8,599 bases of DNA from an uncultured Oceanospirillaceae bacterium (GCA_946221045.1 CAMIIY010000065.1:1-8599); one strand, 5' to 3'; shown: positions 1 to 7,669, counted from the stretch's first letter. Numbers and translations are program-made. The notes: generated from the sequence alone by a model not told the origin.

Positions 1-725
1 GTACTGATATATCAGATACCGTGATTGCTGTGCGTGAAGAGGTTGTAGAGGATAAGCTTGCAGAGTTTATCCCGCCGCAGAGTCTTGAAGAGCAATGGGA
101 TGTGCCAGGGCTGGAAAAAGCACTGGAAGCGGACTTCGCTGTGAAACTGCCGGTGCAAAGCTGGCTGGATGAAGATGACAGTCTGCATGAAGAGAGTCTG
201 AAGCAAAAAATTCAGAGCGCCATTGCGGAAGTGTATCAGCAGAAAGAGGCTCAGGCCGGTGCTGAGACACTGCGTAATTTTGAAAAACAGGTGATGTTGC
301 AGGTATTGGATACCCTCTGGAAAGAACACTTGCAGACCATGGATCATCTGCGACAGGGGATTCATCTGCGTGGTTATGCGCAGAAAAACCCTAAACAGGA
401 ATATAAGCGTGAATCGTTCATGCTGTTTCAGGACCTGCTTGGCAATATTAAGCGTGATGTTGTCCGTATTCTCAGTCATGTTCAGGTACAGCAACCTGAA
501 CAGGTTGAGGCCATGGAACAGCAGCGGCGTGAACAGGCAGCTCGGCAACAGATGGATTTCACCCATGCGCAAAGCAGTGGGCTGAGTGAAGACGGTGCTG
601 TCTCAGATGAGGCTCCGGTTGCAGATGCCCCCTTCGTCCGTGAAGAACGTAAGGTGGGTCGCAACGAGCCCTGTCCCTGTGGTTCCGGTAAAAAATACAA
701 GCAGTGCCATGGCCGGTTAAGCTAA
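1..725 (+). CDS. secA: Protein translocase subunit SecA, C-terminal part (5' end outside window)
   Basis: SecA is the ATPase motor that drives unfolded preproteins through the SecYEG channel at the cytoplasmic face of the inner membrane. The reading frame is already open at the first complete codon (position 3) and stops with TAA at 723-725, so about 240 C-terminal residues are present and the nucleotide-binding domains lie upstream of the window. The visible part matches the helical wing and scaffold domains: [16 protein letters not shown], then [20 protein letters not shown], then [15 protein letters not shown], all near-identical to E. coli SecA. A variable linker rich in Gln, Glu and Ala follows. 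The protein ends in the zinc-binding SEC-C motif [15 protein letters not shown] (C-x-C-x8-C-H), which in the family binds SecB and phospholipid. The GTG at position 21 is an internal valine codon, not a start. A strong terminator follows 25 nt after the stop. Confidence 0.97.
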   Translation, partial: TDISDTVIAVREEVVEDKLAEFIPPQSLEEQWDVPGLEKALEADFAVKLPVQSWLDEDDSLHEESLKQKIQSAIAEVYQQKEAQAGAETLRNFEKQVMLQVLDTLWKEHLQTMDHLRQGIHLRGYAQKNPKQEYKRESFMLFQDLLGNIKRDVVRILSHVQVQQPEQVEAMEQQRREQAARQQMDFTHAQSSGLSEDGAVSDEAPVADAPFVREERKVGRNEPCPCGSGKKYKQCHGRLS

Positions 726-750
726 AATTTTCTGACTATTTCTATATTTC

Positions 751-780
751 GAAAGCAGCCTGAGGCTGCTTTCTTGTCTT
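751..780 (+). terminator. Intrinsic terminator after secA
   Basis: A perfect 10-bp inverted repeat, GAAAGCAGCC (751-760) and GGCTGCTTTC (764-773), is separated by a TGA triloop and followed by the T-rich tail TTGTCTT. It lies 25 nt after the secA stop and only 9 nt before the argJ ribosome binding site. It therefore either ends secA transcription or partly attenuates read-through into argJ. The tail is interrupted by G and C, so termination may be incomplete. Confidence 0.8.
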
Positions 781-795
781 GCAGAGGTTTACATT

Positions 796-2013
796 ATGGC
801 AGTAGGGCCAGATACGCTTCCAACTTTGCATCCGGTGGCAGGTTTTCGGCTGGGTACAGCTTCAGCCGGTATCAAAAAGCCGGGCCGTAAAGACATTGTA
901 GTGATGGAAGTTGCTGAAGGTTCAACAGTGGCGGGGGTCTTTACGACGAATGCGTTCTGTGCCGCACCGGTGACCCTCAGTAAGCAGCACCTGGCTAAAG
1001 CGCCCAGCCGATACCTAATGGTGAATACAGGTAACGCAAATGCAGGGACCGGAACGCAGGGTATGGTCGATGCGCAGTCAAGTTGCCAGGCGTTGGCCGA
1101 GCTGACCGGACTGAGCGCTGAAAATATCCTGCCGTTCTCTACTGGTGTCATTGGCGAGAAACTGCCGGTTGAAAAGATTATTGCAGCGTTACCTGAGGCC
1201 TTGTCTGCTTTGGATGCAAACGGTTGGGAGCAGGCGGCCTCTGGAATTATGACCACGGATACGCGTCCTAAGGCCGCTTCCCTGCAGTTTGAATGGCAGG
1301 GGACTAAGGTGACGCTCACCGGAGTCAGTAAAGGTGCTGGCATGATCAAGCCGAATATGGCAACCATGCTGGGTTATGTGGCCACTGATGCGGCGGTCGA
1401 CGCGCCTTTGTTGCAAAAACTGCTACGGGAGACTGCCGATAAAAGTTTTAACCGTATCACCATCGACAGCGATACCTCGACCAATGATTCATGCATGCTG
1501 GTGGCAACCGGTGCTTCGGGCGTTCGGGTCAGTGAGGCTAATCCGGAGCTACTGGATTTATTTAAAGCTGAATTACAAAAGCTGATGCTGCAGCTGGCAC
1601 ACGCTATTGTGCGTGATGGTGAGGGTGCGACCAAATTTGTCACCGTGCAGGTTGAAGCGGCGGCCTCAATTGATGAGGCTCTGGACACGGCGTATGCCGT
1701 TGCCCATTCACCGTTGGTAAAAACGGCATTATTTGCTTCCGACCCTAACTGGGGCCGCATTCTGGCGGTTGTTGGTCGTGTGGGGCTTAAAGCGCTGGTG
1801 CTTGATCAGTTGCAGATCTATCTGAATGATGTCTGCATCGTGCGCGATGGCGGACGTGCTAATGATTACACCGAAGCGGCAGGCCAGGCCGTGATGAATC
1901 AGGAAGAGATCACCATTCGCATTGTGCTTAACCGGGGTGAAATTTGTGAAACAGTCTGGACCACTGATTTATCCCATGATTATGTCAGCATTAATGCGGA
2001 CTACCGGAGCTAG
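796..2013 (+). CDS. argJ: Bifunctional glutamate N-acetyltransferase / ornithine acetyltransferase ArgJ
   Basis: ArgJ moves the acetyl group from N-acetylornithine to glutamate (cyclic arginine pathway). In bifunctional forms it also acetylates glutamate from acetyl-CoA; which form this is cannot be told from sequence alone. The 405-residue length is normal for the family. The autocleavage site is present as KGAGMIKPNMATML. The family precursor cuts itself between Ala and Thr, here A189|T190, and the new N-terminal Thr is the catalytic nucleophile of the beta chain. Other family blocks are VNTGNANAGTG (about 76-86), STGVIGEKLP (about 115-124), DSDTSTNDS, the DPNWGRI block and the terminal NADYRS. 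The ATG start has AGAGG at 783-787, 8 nt upstream. Little promoter space exists between the secA terminator and this site. The stop is followed after 18 nt by the mutT-thiE start, suggesting cotranscription. Confidence 0.96.
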   Translation: MAVGPDTLPTLHPVAGFRLGTASAGIKKPGRKDIVVMEVAEGSTVAGVFTTNAFCAAPVTLSKQHLAKAPSRYLMVNTGNANAGTGTQGMVDAQSSCQALAELTGLSAENILPFSTGVIGEKLPVEKIIAALPEALSALDANGWEQAASGIMTTDTRPKAASLQFEWQGTKVTLTGVSKGAGMIKPNMATMLGYVATDAAVDAPLLQKLLRETADKSFNRITIDSDTSTNDSCMLVATGASGVRVSEANPELLDLFKAELQKLMLQLAHAIVRDGEGATKFVTVQVEAAASIDEALDTAYAVAHSPLVKTALFASDPNWGRILAVVGRVGLKALVLDQLQIYLNDVCIVRDGGRANDYTEAAGQAVMNQEEITIRIVLNRGEICETVWTTDLSHDYVSINADYRS

Positions 2014-2016
2014 GAT

Positions 2017-2023
2017 AGAAGGG
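2017..2023 (+). promoter_or_regulatory. Ribosome binding site that favours the GTG start of mutT-thiE
   Basis: AGAAGGG lies 8 nt before GTG (2032) but only 5 nt before the alternative TTG (2029). The spacing and the family N-terminus (M-K-x-h-V-A-A-A-V-I) both favour GTG 2032. Confidence 0.5.
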
Positions 2024-2031
2024 CTGGTTTG

Positions 2032-2958
2032 GTGAAACAGATTCATGTTGCTGCTGCCGTTATTAAAAATGCTGAGGGGGACATTCTACTGGCGCGCCGT
2101 CCTGAGGGTAAACATCAGGGTGGTCTCTGGGAGTTTCCTGGCGGCAAGGTAGAATCGGGTGAAACGGTTCAGGAGGCGTTAGTCCGTGAGCTGCAGGAGG
2201 AGGTGGGAATCCAGACGACAGGATGTCGACCACTGATTCAGATTGCACACCGCTATCCGGACAAATCCGTGTTGCTTGATGTGTATCTGGTCACAGAGTT
2301 TGAAGGGCTGGCCGAAGGTCGCGAAGGACAGCCTATCTGCTGGGTCAGCCCTGCTGGTTTGTCGGATTTCGCTTTTCCGGCGGCTAATCAGCCCATCGTA
2401 GCAGCCTGCCAGTTACCACAAACAATTCTGATTACCGGTGACTTTACATCGTCTGCAGATTGTTTAGCGCGTGTAGAGCAGGGTCTGGACCGAGGTGCTC
2501 AGGCTGTGATGCTTCGTACTCAGCAGCCGTTTAAAACGGAATTAGTGAGTAAAATTAAGACGATTTGCGCGCTATACAACAGGCTTTTTATTCTCAACGG
2601 CACACCTGAAGAAGCTGAGGCGCTGGGGGTGGATGCGCTGCATCTTAGCAGCCATCAATTATATCAGTTGTCAGGTCGAAGTGCGTTTTCCGGACGCTGG
2701 CTAAGTGCATCCTGCCATTCCCCCGCTGAATTGAATATGGCGCTGGAAAAAGGCCTGGATTTTGTGATGTTGTCTCCGGTCGCTACGACTGCGTCCCACC
2801 CGGACGTAATGCCGCTCGGCTGGAGCTGTTTCTCCGATTGGGTGCAAGCTGTGCCGATGCCTGTGTATGCTTTGGGCGGTCTGGGGCAGGCCGATCTACC
2901 GGTTGCTTTCCAGCATGGCGCGCAGGGTGTTGCCGCTATCAGTGCCTGGTGGGGCTAA
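2032..2958 (+). CDS. mutT: Fusion protein: MutT-type Nudix hydrolase + thiamine-phosphate-synthase-like domain
   Basis: The N-terminal half (about 1-130) is a MutT-like Nudix hydrolase. In the family this domain hydrolyses 8-oxo-dGTP and related oxidised nucleotides, keeping them out of DNA and RNA. The complete Nudix box GX5EX7REUXEEXGU is visible at 38-60 (G38, E44, R52-E53, E56-E57, G59), preceded by the [15 protein letters not shown] block. The C-terminal half (about 131-308) resembles ThiE/TenI TIM barrels, with [10 protein letters not shown] (201-210), [28 protein letters not shown] (248-265) and a terminal [14 protein letters not shown]. This two-domain layout is known from pseudomonads and relatives. 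The thiamine-synthase half looks altered: the usual N-D-[DR] metal-binding motif reads NGT (189-191), and the usual Q-x-R-x-K block reads MLRTQ. It may therefore not make thiamine phosphate. The start is taken as GTG 2032; TTG 2029 would add one residue. The gene overlaps convergent yacG by 20 bp. Confidence 0.9.
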   Translation: MKQIHVAAAVIKNAEGDILLARRPEGKHQGGLWEFPGGKVESGETVQEALVRELQEEVGIQTTGCRPLIQIAHRYPDKSVLLDVYLVTEFEGLAEGREGQPICWVSPAGLSDFAFPAANQPIVAACQLPQTILITGDFTSSADCLARVEQGLDRGAQAVMLRTQQPFKTELVSKIKTICALYNRLFILNGTPEEAEALGVDALHLSSHQLYQLSGRSAFSGRWLSASCHSPAELNMALEKGLDFVMLSPVATTASHPDVMPLGWSCFSDWVQAVPMPVYALGGLGQADLPVAFQHGAQGVAAISAWWG

Positions 2959-3160
2959 CCCCGGGTTGGTCAAAATCATCCGGCTCTGAACTGCTGAGTT
3001 CGCTATTGCCTGCTGCGGGTATCTGATACTCCTCATTCGCCCAGGCTCCTAGATCAACGAGCTTGCAGCGTTCACAACAGAAGGGGCGGAAGGGGTTGTC
3101 TATCGTCCAAAGTGCTTTTTTACCGCAGGTGGGGCAATCAACGCGTGGCTTTTCAGTCAT
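2939..3160 (-). CDS. yacG: DNA gyrase inhibitor / zinc-binding protein YacG
   Basis: YacG is a small zinc protein that in E. coli binds GyrB and inhibits DNA binding and supercoiling by gyrase. This 73-residue protein has the four zinc-binding cysteines in family spacing: C9 and C12 (VDCPTCGK), then C28 and C32 (FRPFCCERC). They are followed by the hallmark [16 protein letters not shown]. The tail after about residue 48 is acidic, low in complexity and presumably disordered. The ATG start overlaps the coaE stop as ATGACTGA (8 nt), and there is no clear ribosome binding site, so translational coupling to coaE is likely. The 3' end runs 20 bp into the 3' end of the convergent mutT-thiE gene. 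It appears to be the last gene of the pilBCD-coaE-yacG run. Confidence 0.93.
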   Translation of the reverse strand: MTEKPRVDCPTCGKKALWTIDNPFRPFCCERCKLVDLGAWANEEYQIPAAGNSELSSSEPDDFDQPGVSPTRH

Positions 3161-3776
3161 TGTGGGTCCGGTTTTTTATTTCTCTATTTACATGTTGCAT
3201 CAGGCGTGAAATCTCACCTTCAAGCTGCGCTAAATCGCCTGAATTATCAATCAGAAAATCAGCTTTGGACTTTCTTTCTGTCCTGGAGAGCTGGGCTTGC
3301 ATAATGGCCTGGATTTGTCCGGGAGTGTTATTGTCTCTGAGACGGGTGCGATCTATCTGCATGGCTTCCGGCACATCGACAACCACTATGTAATCAACAA
3401 GGGTGTGCTGATCTGTTTCCAGCAGTAAGGGTGAACTGAGCACATGAAAACGGGATGTAGGTGCAGCAAGCGAAGCTGTGACTTTATCCCGGATCATTGG
3501 GTGTAAAAGGTCTTCAAGCCAGATTCGTTGTTTCGGATCCTGAAAAATAATCTCGCGCAGGGCTGCTCTGTTCAATGAGCCATCTGGCAGCAAAATATCA
3601 TCGCCAAAATGCTGATGAATTTGTTTGAGTCCCTCTGAGCCGGGTGCAACAACTTCTCGCGCGACCAGGTCAGCATCAATAATGGTTATGCCTCGTGACT
3701 GCAGTGAGTCAGATACTGCTGTTTTTCCACTGCCAATACCACCGGTTAGGCCGACCACAAACGGCTTTTGTGTCAT
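3153..3776 (-). CDS. coaE: Dephospho-CoA kinase CoaE
   Basis: CoaE phosphorylates the ribose 3'-OH of dephospho-CoA with ATP, the last step of coenzyme A synthesis in the cytoplasm. At 207 residues it matches the family length (E. coli about 206). The P-loop GGIGSGKT is at 12-19. It is followed by [15 protein letters not shown] (about 32-46), with the conserved acidic DAD, the [10 protein letters not shown] block (90-99), the PLLLE strand (116-120), [18 protein letters not shown] and a C-terminal FLIDNSGD. The frame stays open to 3842, but the extension (22 residues) has no homology to the family. ATG 3776 gives the usual start just before the P-loop strand and overlaps the pilD stop as ATGA (4 nt), a typical coupling junction. 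The 3' end overlaps the yacG start by 8 nt. Confidence 0.95.
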   Translation of the reverse strand: MTQKPFVVGLTGGIGSGKTAVSDSLQSRGITIIDADLVAREVVAPGSEGLKQIHQHFGDDILLPDGSLNRAALREIIFQDPKQRIWLEDLLHPMIRDKVTASLAAPTSRFHVLSSPLLLETDQHTLVDYIVVVDVPEAMQIDRTRLRDNNTPGQIQAIMQAQLSRTERKSKADFLIDNSGDLAQLEGEISRLMQHVNREIKNRTHND

Positions 3777-4621
3777 TGTCCAAAGCCAGCAAACTGCAGA
3801 TAATGGCCGGTAATGGTATCGCCCCAAAGTAAGGCAATCCAACCGGCCACTGCCAGATAGGGGCCAAAAGGCAGCGGTTTTTGGTGATCATGTTTCTGAA
3901 AAATCATCATCGCTATGCCAAAAATAGCGCCCACCAGTGAGCTCAGTAAAATAATCAGGGGTAGCTGGGTAGCGCCCGCCCAGGCACCCAGCGCCGCAAG
4001 CAGCTTAAAGTCGCCATACCCCATGCCTTCTTTGCCTGTCAGTAGTTTGAAAGCCCAGTACACTGACCAGAGTGAAATGTAGCCGGCGGCTGCGCCCCAG
4101 ACCGCATTTTCAAGTGACGTGAATAGCCCTGTTGTATTAATCAGTAGGCCCAGCCACAGCAAAGGAAGGGTTAGGTTGTCCGGTAGCAGTTGATGGTCGA
4201 TATCAATAAAAATTAAACACAATAATATCCAGCTGAAACCCATCAGTGTCAGGCACTGCCATGTAAACCCAAAATGGTAGAACAGGCCGCAACCGAGCAG
4301 TGCTGTTGTGATTTCAATTGCCGGATAACGAAACGAAATAGGGGTTTTGCAGTTGCTGCATTTACCGCCTAAAAACAGATAACTGACAACCGGGATATTT
4401 TCAAACCAGCGAATCTGATGATTGCATACGGGGCAGCGTGAAGCGGGCTTTGCCAGGTTAAACTGGTCTTCAGGTATGATATCTGTGCGAATGGCCTCCC
4501 ACTCCCGCTCAAGCATGAGGGGGATTCTGTGGATAACAACATTCAGAAAACTCCCCACGCACAGGGAAAGAGTGGCTACTGCGCCAAACAGCAGCCAGAA
4601 AAGTAAAGGTTCATGAAGCAT
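3773..4621 (-). CDS. pilD: Type IV prepilin peptidase / N-methyltransferase PilD
   Basis: PilD is an inner-membrane aspartyl protease that cuts the short leader of type IV prepilins (and of type II secretion pseudopilins, where present) after Gly, then methylates the new N-terminal Phe. At 282 residues it is full length for the bifunctional form. Visible features are the N-terminal membrane segment with GSFLNVVIHRIP (23-34), the zinc-type tetracysteine loop C63-x2-C66 and C88-x2-C91 flanking the NIPVVSYLFLGGKC block, and several further membrane segments. The two catalytic aspartates are D140 (FIDIDHQLLPD) and D204 in the GxGD motif (GMGYGDFK). Their 64-residue separation equals that of D125/D189 in V. 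cholerae TcpJ. The start lies 3 nt after the pilC stop without a clear ribosome binding site, which suggests coupling. Its likely substrate, PilA, is encoded at 7901-8332. Confidence 0.96.
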   Translation of the reverse strand: MLHEPLLFWLLFGAVATLSLCVGSFLNVVIHRIPLMLEREWEAIRTDIIPEDQFNLAKPASRCPVCNHQIRWFENIPVVSYLFLGGKCSNCKTPISFRYPAIEITTALLGCGLFYHFGFTWQCLTLMGFSWILLCLIFIDIDHQLLPDNLTLPLLWLGLLINTTGLFTSLENAVWGAAAGYISLWSVYWAFKLLTGKEGMGYGDFKLLAALGAWAGATQLPLIILLSSLVGAIFGIAMMIFQKHDHQKPLPFGPYLAVAGWIALLWGDTITGHYLQFAGFGQ

Positions 4622-4624
4622 TAA

Positions 4625-5851
4625 TTAACCAACCACATTACCCAGCTGGAAGATTGGCAGGTACATGGCAATAACCAGGCCACCTACAAGTACACCCAAC
4701 ACAGAGATAATAAGCGGCTCGATCAGTGCAGACATATTATCGACCGCATCATCGACCAGTCCTTCGTAGTAGTCTGCAACCTTTGACAACATTTGCTCTA
4801 ATGAACCGGCTTCTTCGCCGATGGCGATCATCTGACTGGCCATATTGGGGAATAGCCCTGTAACAACAATTGCGTCTTTCAGCGACTGTCCGGTTGAAAC
4901 GCCATTCCTGATTTGCAAAATTGCATCCCGGTAGATGACATTGCCAGACGCATTCGCAGAGGATTCAAGTGCTTCCACCAAAGGTACACCGGCAGCAAAG
5001 GTGGTTTCCAGAGTACGGGTGAAGCGAGCGATGGCTGCGTTGTGGAGAATGTTGCCAATAATTGGGATTTTGAGACTTAACCGGTCTTTAAAGTCGCGAA
5101 ATTTTTGCGATGTTTTATTAGCTCGGTTGAAGGCAAACACTAATCCTGCAACACCAAGAAAGAAGACAAACCACCATTGCTGGGCATATTCCGATAGGTT
5201 TATGACAAACCGGGTAAAGGCTGGCAGGTCAGCGCCAAACGCGGAAAAGGTGACTTCAAATTCGGGCACGACTTTAATCAGTAGGATGGCGGCAACAACA
5301 ATACCCACCACTATAACTGCGGCGGGGTAGGTCATTGCTTTTCGAATTTTTGCCTTCAGCGCTTCTACTTTTTCTTTATAGGTAGCAATACGATCCAGCA
5401 TTTGTTCCAGAGAACCGGATTGTTCGCCGGCATGGACAAGGGTGCAGTAGAGCTGGTCAAAATACAGTGGGTGTTTTGCCAGTGCGCTGGAAAAATCGAG
5501 GCCGCCGTTTACATCATTCCGAATGGCGGTAATCAGCTCTTTCATCTGATCTTTTTCCACTCCGTTTGATGTGATTTCAAGTGCCTGCACCAAAGGAACG
5601 CCGGATTTCATCATGGTGGCCATCTGACGGGAGAAAAAAGCGATATCCACAGCCTTGATTGGGCGGGCTTTTTTGTCCAGCAAAGGCACCTTAAACTCGC
5701 GGTTTATACGTTTTGGCACAATCCCTTGTTTACGAAGTTGAGTCTTAACCTCGGATGGGCTGGCTGCTTTTAGCTTGCCTTTACAGCTGTTACCATTTTT
5801 ATCTTTACCCTGCCAGGCAAAAGATGCCATTTTTTTCTGTGCTTGTGCCAT
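4625..5851 (-). CDS. pilC: Type IV pilus inner-membrane platform protein PilC
   Basis: PilC (GspF/PilC family) is the polytopic inner-membrane platform on which the PilB and PilT motors act to add or remove pilin subunits. The protein has 408 residues, a usual length. It contains two homologous cytoplasmic T2SSF domains (about 71-194 and 274-396), each carrying the same signature: GEQSGSLEQML at 142-152 and GEEAGSLEQML at 345-355. This is the family's internal duplication. Membrane helices are evident at about 176-196, 224-241 and 375-398. The basic N-terminal section (1-65) is typical of PilC. The ATG start has AGG in GCAGGTAAG about 9 nt upstream and lies 16 nt after the pilB stop. A second ATG at codon 8 is possible but less well placed for the ribosome binding site. 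Confidence 0.96.
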   Translation of the reverse strand: MAQAQKKMASFAWQGKDKNGNSCKGKLKAASPSEVKTQLRKQGIVPKRINREFKVPLLDKKARPIKAVDIAFFSRQMATMMKSGVPLVQALEITSNGVEKDQMKELITAIRNDVNGGLDFSSALAKHPLYFDQLYCTLVHAGEQSGSLEQMLDRIATYKEKVEALKAKIRKAMTYPAAVIVVGIVVAAILLIKVVPEFEVTFSAFGADLPAFTRFVINLSEYAQQWWFVFFLGVAGLVFAFNRANKTSQKFRDFKDRLSLKIPIIGNILHNAAIARFTRTLETTFAAGVPLVEALESSANASGNVIYRDAILQIRNGVSTGQSLKDAIVVTGLFPNMASQMIAIGEEAGSLEQMLSKVADYYEGLVDDAVDNMSALIEPLIISVLGVLVGGLVIAMYLPIFQLGNVVG

Positions 5852-5867
5852 TGTCGCTTACCTGCGC

Positions 5868-7577
5868 TTAGGTTTTGATAACGCGGTTGAGTTCTTCCAG
5901 GCTGGTGAGCCCGTCCATGACCTTTTTCAGGCCTGACTGTCTTAGAGAGTTAAACCCCTGGGTTTCAGCCACTCTTTTGATATCAATGGAGTTGCCGTTG
6001 TCCATAATGACCTCAGCAATCTCGCCTGACATTTTAAGCATTTCATAGATACCGACCCGGCCTTTAAAGCCTTTGTGGCACTTGCTGCAGCCGTCTGTGT
6101 TAGGTTCGTAGAGTTGCAGGTTCTTCAGGCTGTCTTTTGGAAAGCCTTCCTCCAGTAAGGTTGCCTCGGGTAAGGTGAGGGTTTTACGGCATGATTGACA
6201 CAGCCTTCGGGCAAGTCTCTGGGCAATGATCAAGCTAACGGAGGTGGCAATATTAAACGCCGGTACGCCCATGTTGCGCAGACGGGTCAGGGTTTCCGGC
6301 GCGCTATTAGTATGCAGTGTTGAGAGCACCATGTGCCCCGTTTGCGCTGCTTTAATCGCAATTTCTGCCGTTTCCAAATCTCGAATCTCACCCACCATCA
6401 CCACATCCGGGTCCTGACGCAGGAAGGCTCTCAGGGCTTCAGCAAAGGTCAGTCCGATTTTAGGATTAACATGCACCTGGTTGATACCTTCCAGGTTGAT
6501 CTCCACCGGATCTTCCGCAGTCGAAATATTGCGTTCTTCTGTATTCAGAATATTCAGGCCGGTATACAGGCTGACGGTTTTACCGCTACCCGTGGGGCCT
6601 GTCACCAGAATCATTCCCTGGGGTTGCTCCAGTGTTTTCAGGTAGAGTGCTTTTTGCTCGGGCTCGAAGCCCAGTGCCTCAACCCCCATTTTTGCACTGC
6701 CCGGATCCAGAATACGCAGTACAATCTTTTCGCCCCAGAGGGTTGGCAATGTGTTGACACGAAAATCGATCGCCTTGTTTTTGGATATTTTCATCTTGAT
6801 ACGCCCATCCTGAGGCAGGCGGCGTTCAGATATATCCATTTTCGACATCACTTTGATGCGCGCAGACAGGCGAGAAGCCAGATTGGACGGTGGTTTTGCA
6901 ACCTCCTGCAAAATGCCGTCAATACGGCTACGAATCCGATAGCTACGTTCATAGGGTTCAAAGTGTATATCGGACGCACCGTTTTTGATGGCGTCCAGCA
7001 GCACTTTATTGACAAATCTGACAATCGGCGCATCATCGGCACCACTGGCGCCTTCCTCTTCATCCTGAGAGGCTTCTGTGTCCTCCAGTTCCAGGTTGTC
7101 CAGATCACTGTCTTCCAGACCTTCTAATGCCTGATCCTGAGTATCCAGGAATGCGTCAATGGTTTTAAGGAGTTTATCCTGCTCGACAATCACCGCTTCG
7201 GTAGACAAGCCGCATTGGAATTTGAATTCATCCAGTGCCTGAATATTGGTGGGATCAGAGATGGCAACAAACAGTTTATTGTCACGGCGTTTCAGCGGTA
7301 AAGCACTGTGCTTGCTGATCAGGGATTCTTTGATAAGTCCCTGTGGAAGTGAGTTCAGATCAAAGGCATCGATATCCAGCAGGGGTATGCCAAACTCTTC
7401 CGCTGCGGCGGCTGCTGCGCGATAGCCACTGACCAGACCTTGCTGAGTGATATAGCCAATAAAGGACTGATTGTTGTCACGTGCCTGCTTGACTGCATCA
7501 GACGCGACTTCGGCAGACAAAACGCCATCATTGACCAAGCGCTTGGCCAGGCCTGTTAGGGTTTGGCTGGGTTGCAC
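5868..7577 (-). CDS. pilB: Type IV pilus assembly (extension) ATPase PilB
   Basis: PilB is the hexameric cytoplasmic ATPase that powers pilus extension through PilC. The 569 residues match the family. The N-terminal T2SSE_N/MshEN-like domain covers about 1-145. A strongly acidic linker (about 150-182, rich in Glu and Asp) follows, then the ATPase core: Walker A GPTGSGKT (327-334), Asp box near 355-357, Walker B with catalytic Glu in DVVMVGEIRD (E397) and His box TGHMVLSTLHTN (413-424). The zinc tetracysteine is C460-x2-C463 and C497-x2-C500, typical of PilB/GspE and absent from PilT. The start codon is GTG: an in-frame TAA lies at 7583-7581, just two codons upstream, and AGAGG lies 7 nt ahead. 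Cyclic-di-GMP binding by the N-domain is known for some relatives, but I cannot confirm the motif here. It heads the leftward operon. Confidence 0.96.
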   Translation of the reverse strand: MQPSQTLTGLAKRLVNDGVLSAEVASDAVKQARDNNQSFIGYITQQGLVSGYRAAAAAAEEFGIPLLDIDAFDLNSLPQGLIKESLISKHSALPLKRRDNKLFVAISDPTNIQALDEFKFQCGLSTEAVIVEQDKLLKTIDAFLDTQDQALEGLEDSDLDNLELEDTEASQDEEEGASGADDAPIVRFVNKVLLDAIKNGASDIHFEPYERSYRIRSRIDGILQEVAKPPSNLASRLSARIKVMSKMDISERRLPQDGRIKMKISKNKAIDFRVNTLPTLWGEKIVLRILDPGSAKMGVEALGFEPEQKALYLKTLEQPQGMILVTGPTGSGKTVSLYTGLNILNTEERNISTAEDPVEINLEGINQVHVNPKIGLTFAEALRAFLRQDPDVVMVGEIRDLETAEIAIKAAQTGHMVLSTLHTNSAPETLTRLRNMGVPAFNIATSVSLIIAQRLARRLCQSCRKTLTLPEATLLEEGFPKDSLKNLQLYEPNTDGCSKCHKGFKGRVGIYEMLKMSGEIAEVIMDNGNSIDIKRVAETQGFNSLRQSGLKKVMDGLTSLEELNRVIKT

Positions 7578-7584
7578 CGGTTAA

Positions 7585-7597
7585 CCTCTCTCTCTCC
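7585..7597 (-). promoter_or_regulatory. Purine-rich ribosome binding site of pilB with GA dinucleotide repeat
   Basis: On the minus strand this reads GGAGAGAGAGAGG, ending 7 nt before the GTG start of pilB. The terminal AGAGG is well placed as a Shine-Dalgarno sequence. The GA repeat offers several overlapping pairing registers, which may compensate for the GTG start. Confidence 0.6.
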
Positions 7598-7644
7598 ATG
7601 AACGACTCTAAAATACCATTGCTACAGGCGTTTTAAAATAAATC

Positions 7645-7669
7645 GGCTACTTTTGCGATAAGTGTAGCC
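7645..7669. repeat. Imperfect inverted repeat upstream of pilB
   Basis: GGCTAC (7645-7650) is mirrored by GTAGCC (7664-7669). The pairing can continue inward, ACTT (7649-7652) with AAGT (7660-7663), if two bases bulge. It could be a protein-binding site or a hairpin in the pilB leader. It has no T-tract on either side, so it is not a terminator. Confidence 0.4.

Noticed and set aside
12..572. 186-codon open frame on the - strand inside secA
   Set aside because: It is fully antisense to conserved secA sequence, with no supporting motif.
789..1367. 192-codon open frame on the - strand inside argJ
   Set aside because: It is opposite conserved argJ coding sequence, with no recognisable domain or ribosome binding site; judged a shadow frame.
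2957..2967. AACCCCGGGTT palindrome just after the mutT-thiE stop
   Set aside because: The arms leave a single-base loop and no T-run follows on either strand, so it cannot act as an intrinsic terminator.
3777..3842. N-terminal extension of coaE from an ATG at 3842
   Set aside because: The 22 extra residues have no place in the CoaE family and lie wholly within pilD. ATG 3776 gives the normal N-terminus and an ATGA overlap.
6333..7127. 264-codon open frame on the + strand inside pilB
   Set aside because: It is antisense to an intact, motif-complete pilB, with no family resemblance and a composition that looks like a reverse-strand shadow.
7528..7599. Short 23-codon frame on the - strand starting at ATG 7599 and overlapping the pilB start
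   Set aside because: It is out of frame with pilB and includes the pilB ribosome binding site. It has no ribosome binding site of its own and reads through ordinary pilB codons. It could act as a leader peptide, but nothing supports that.
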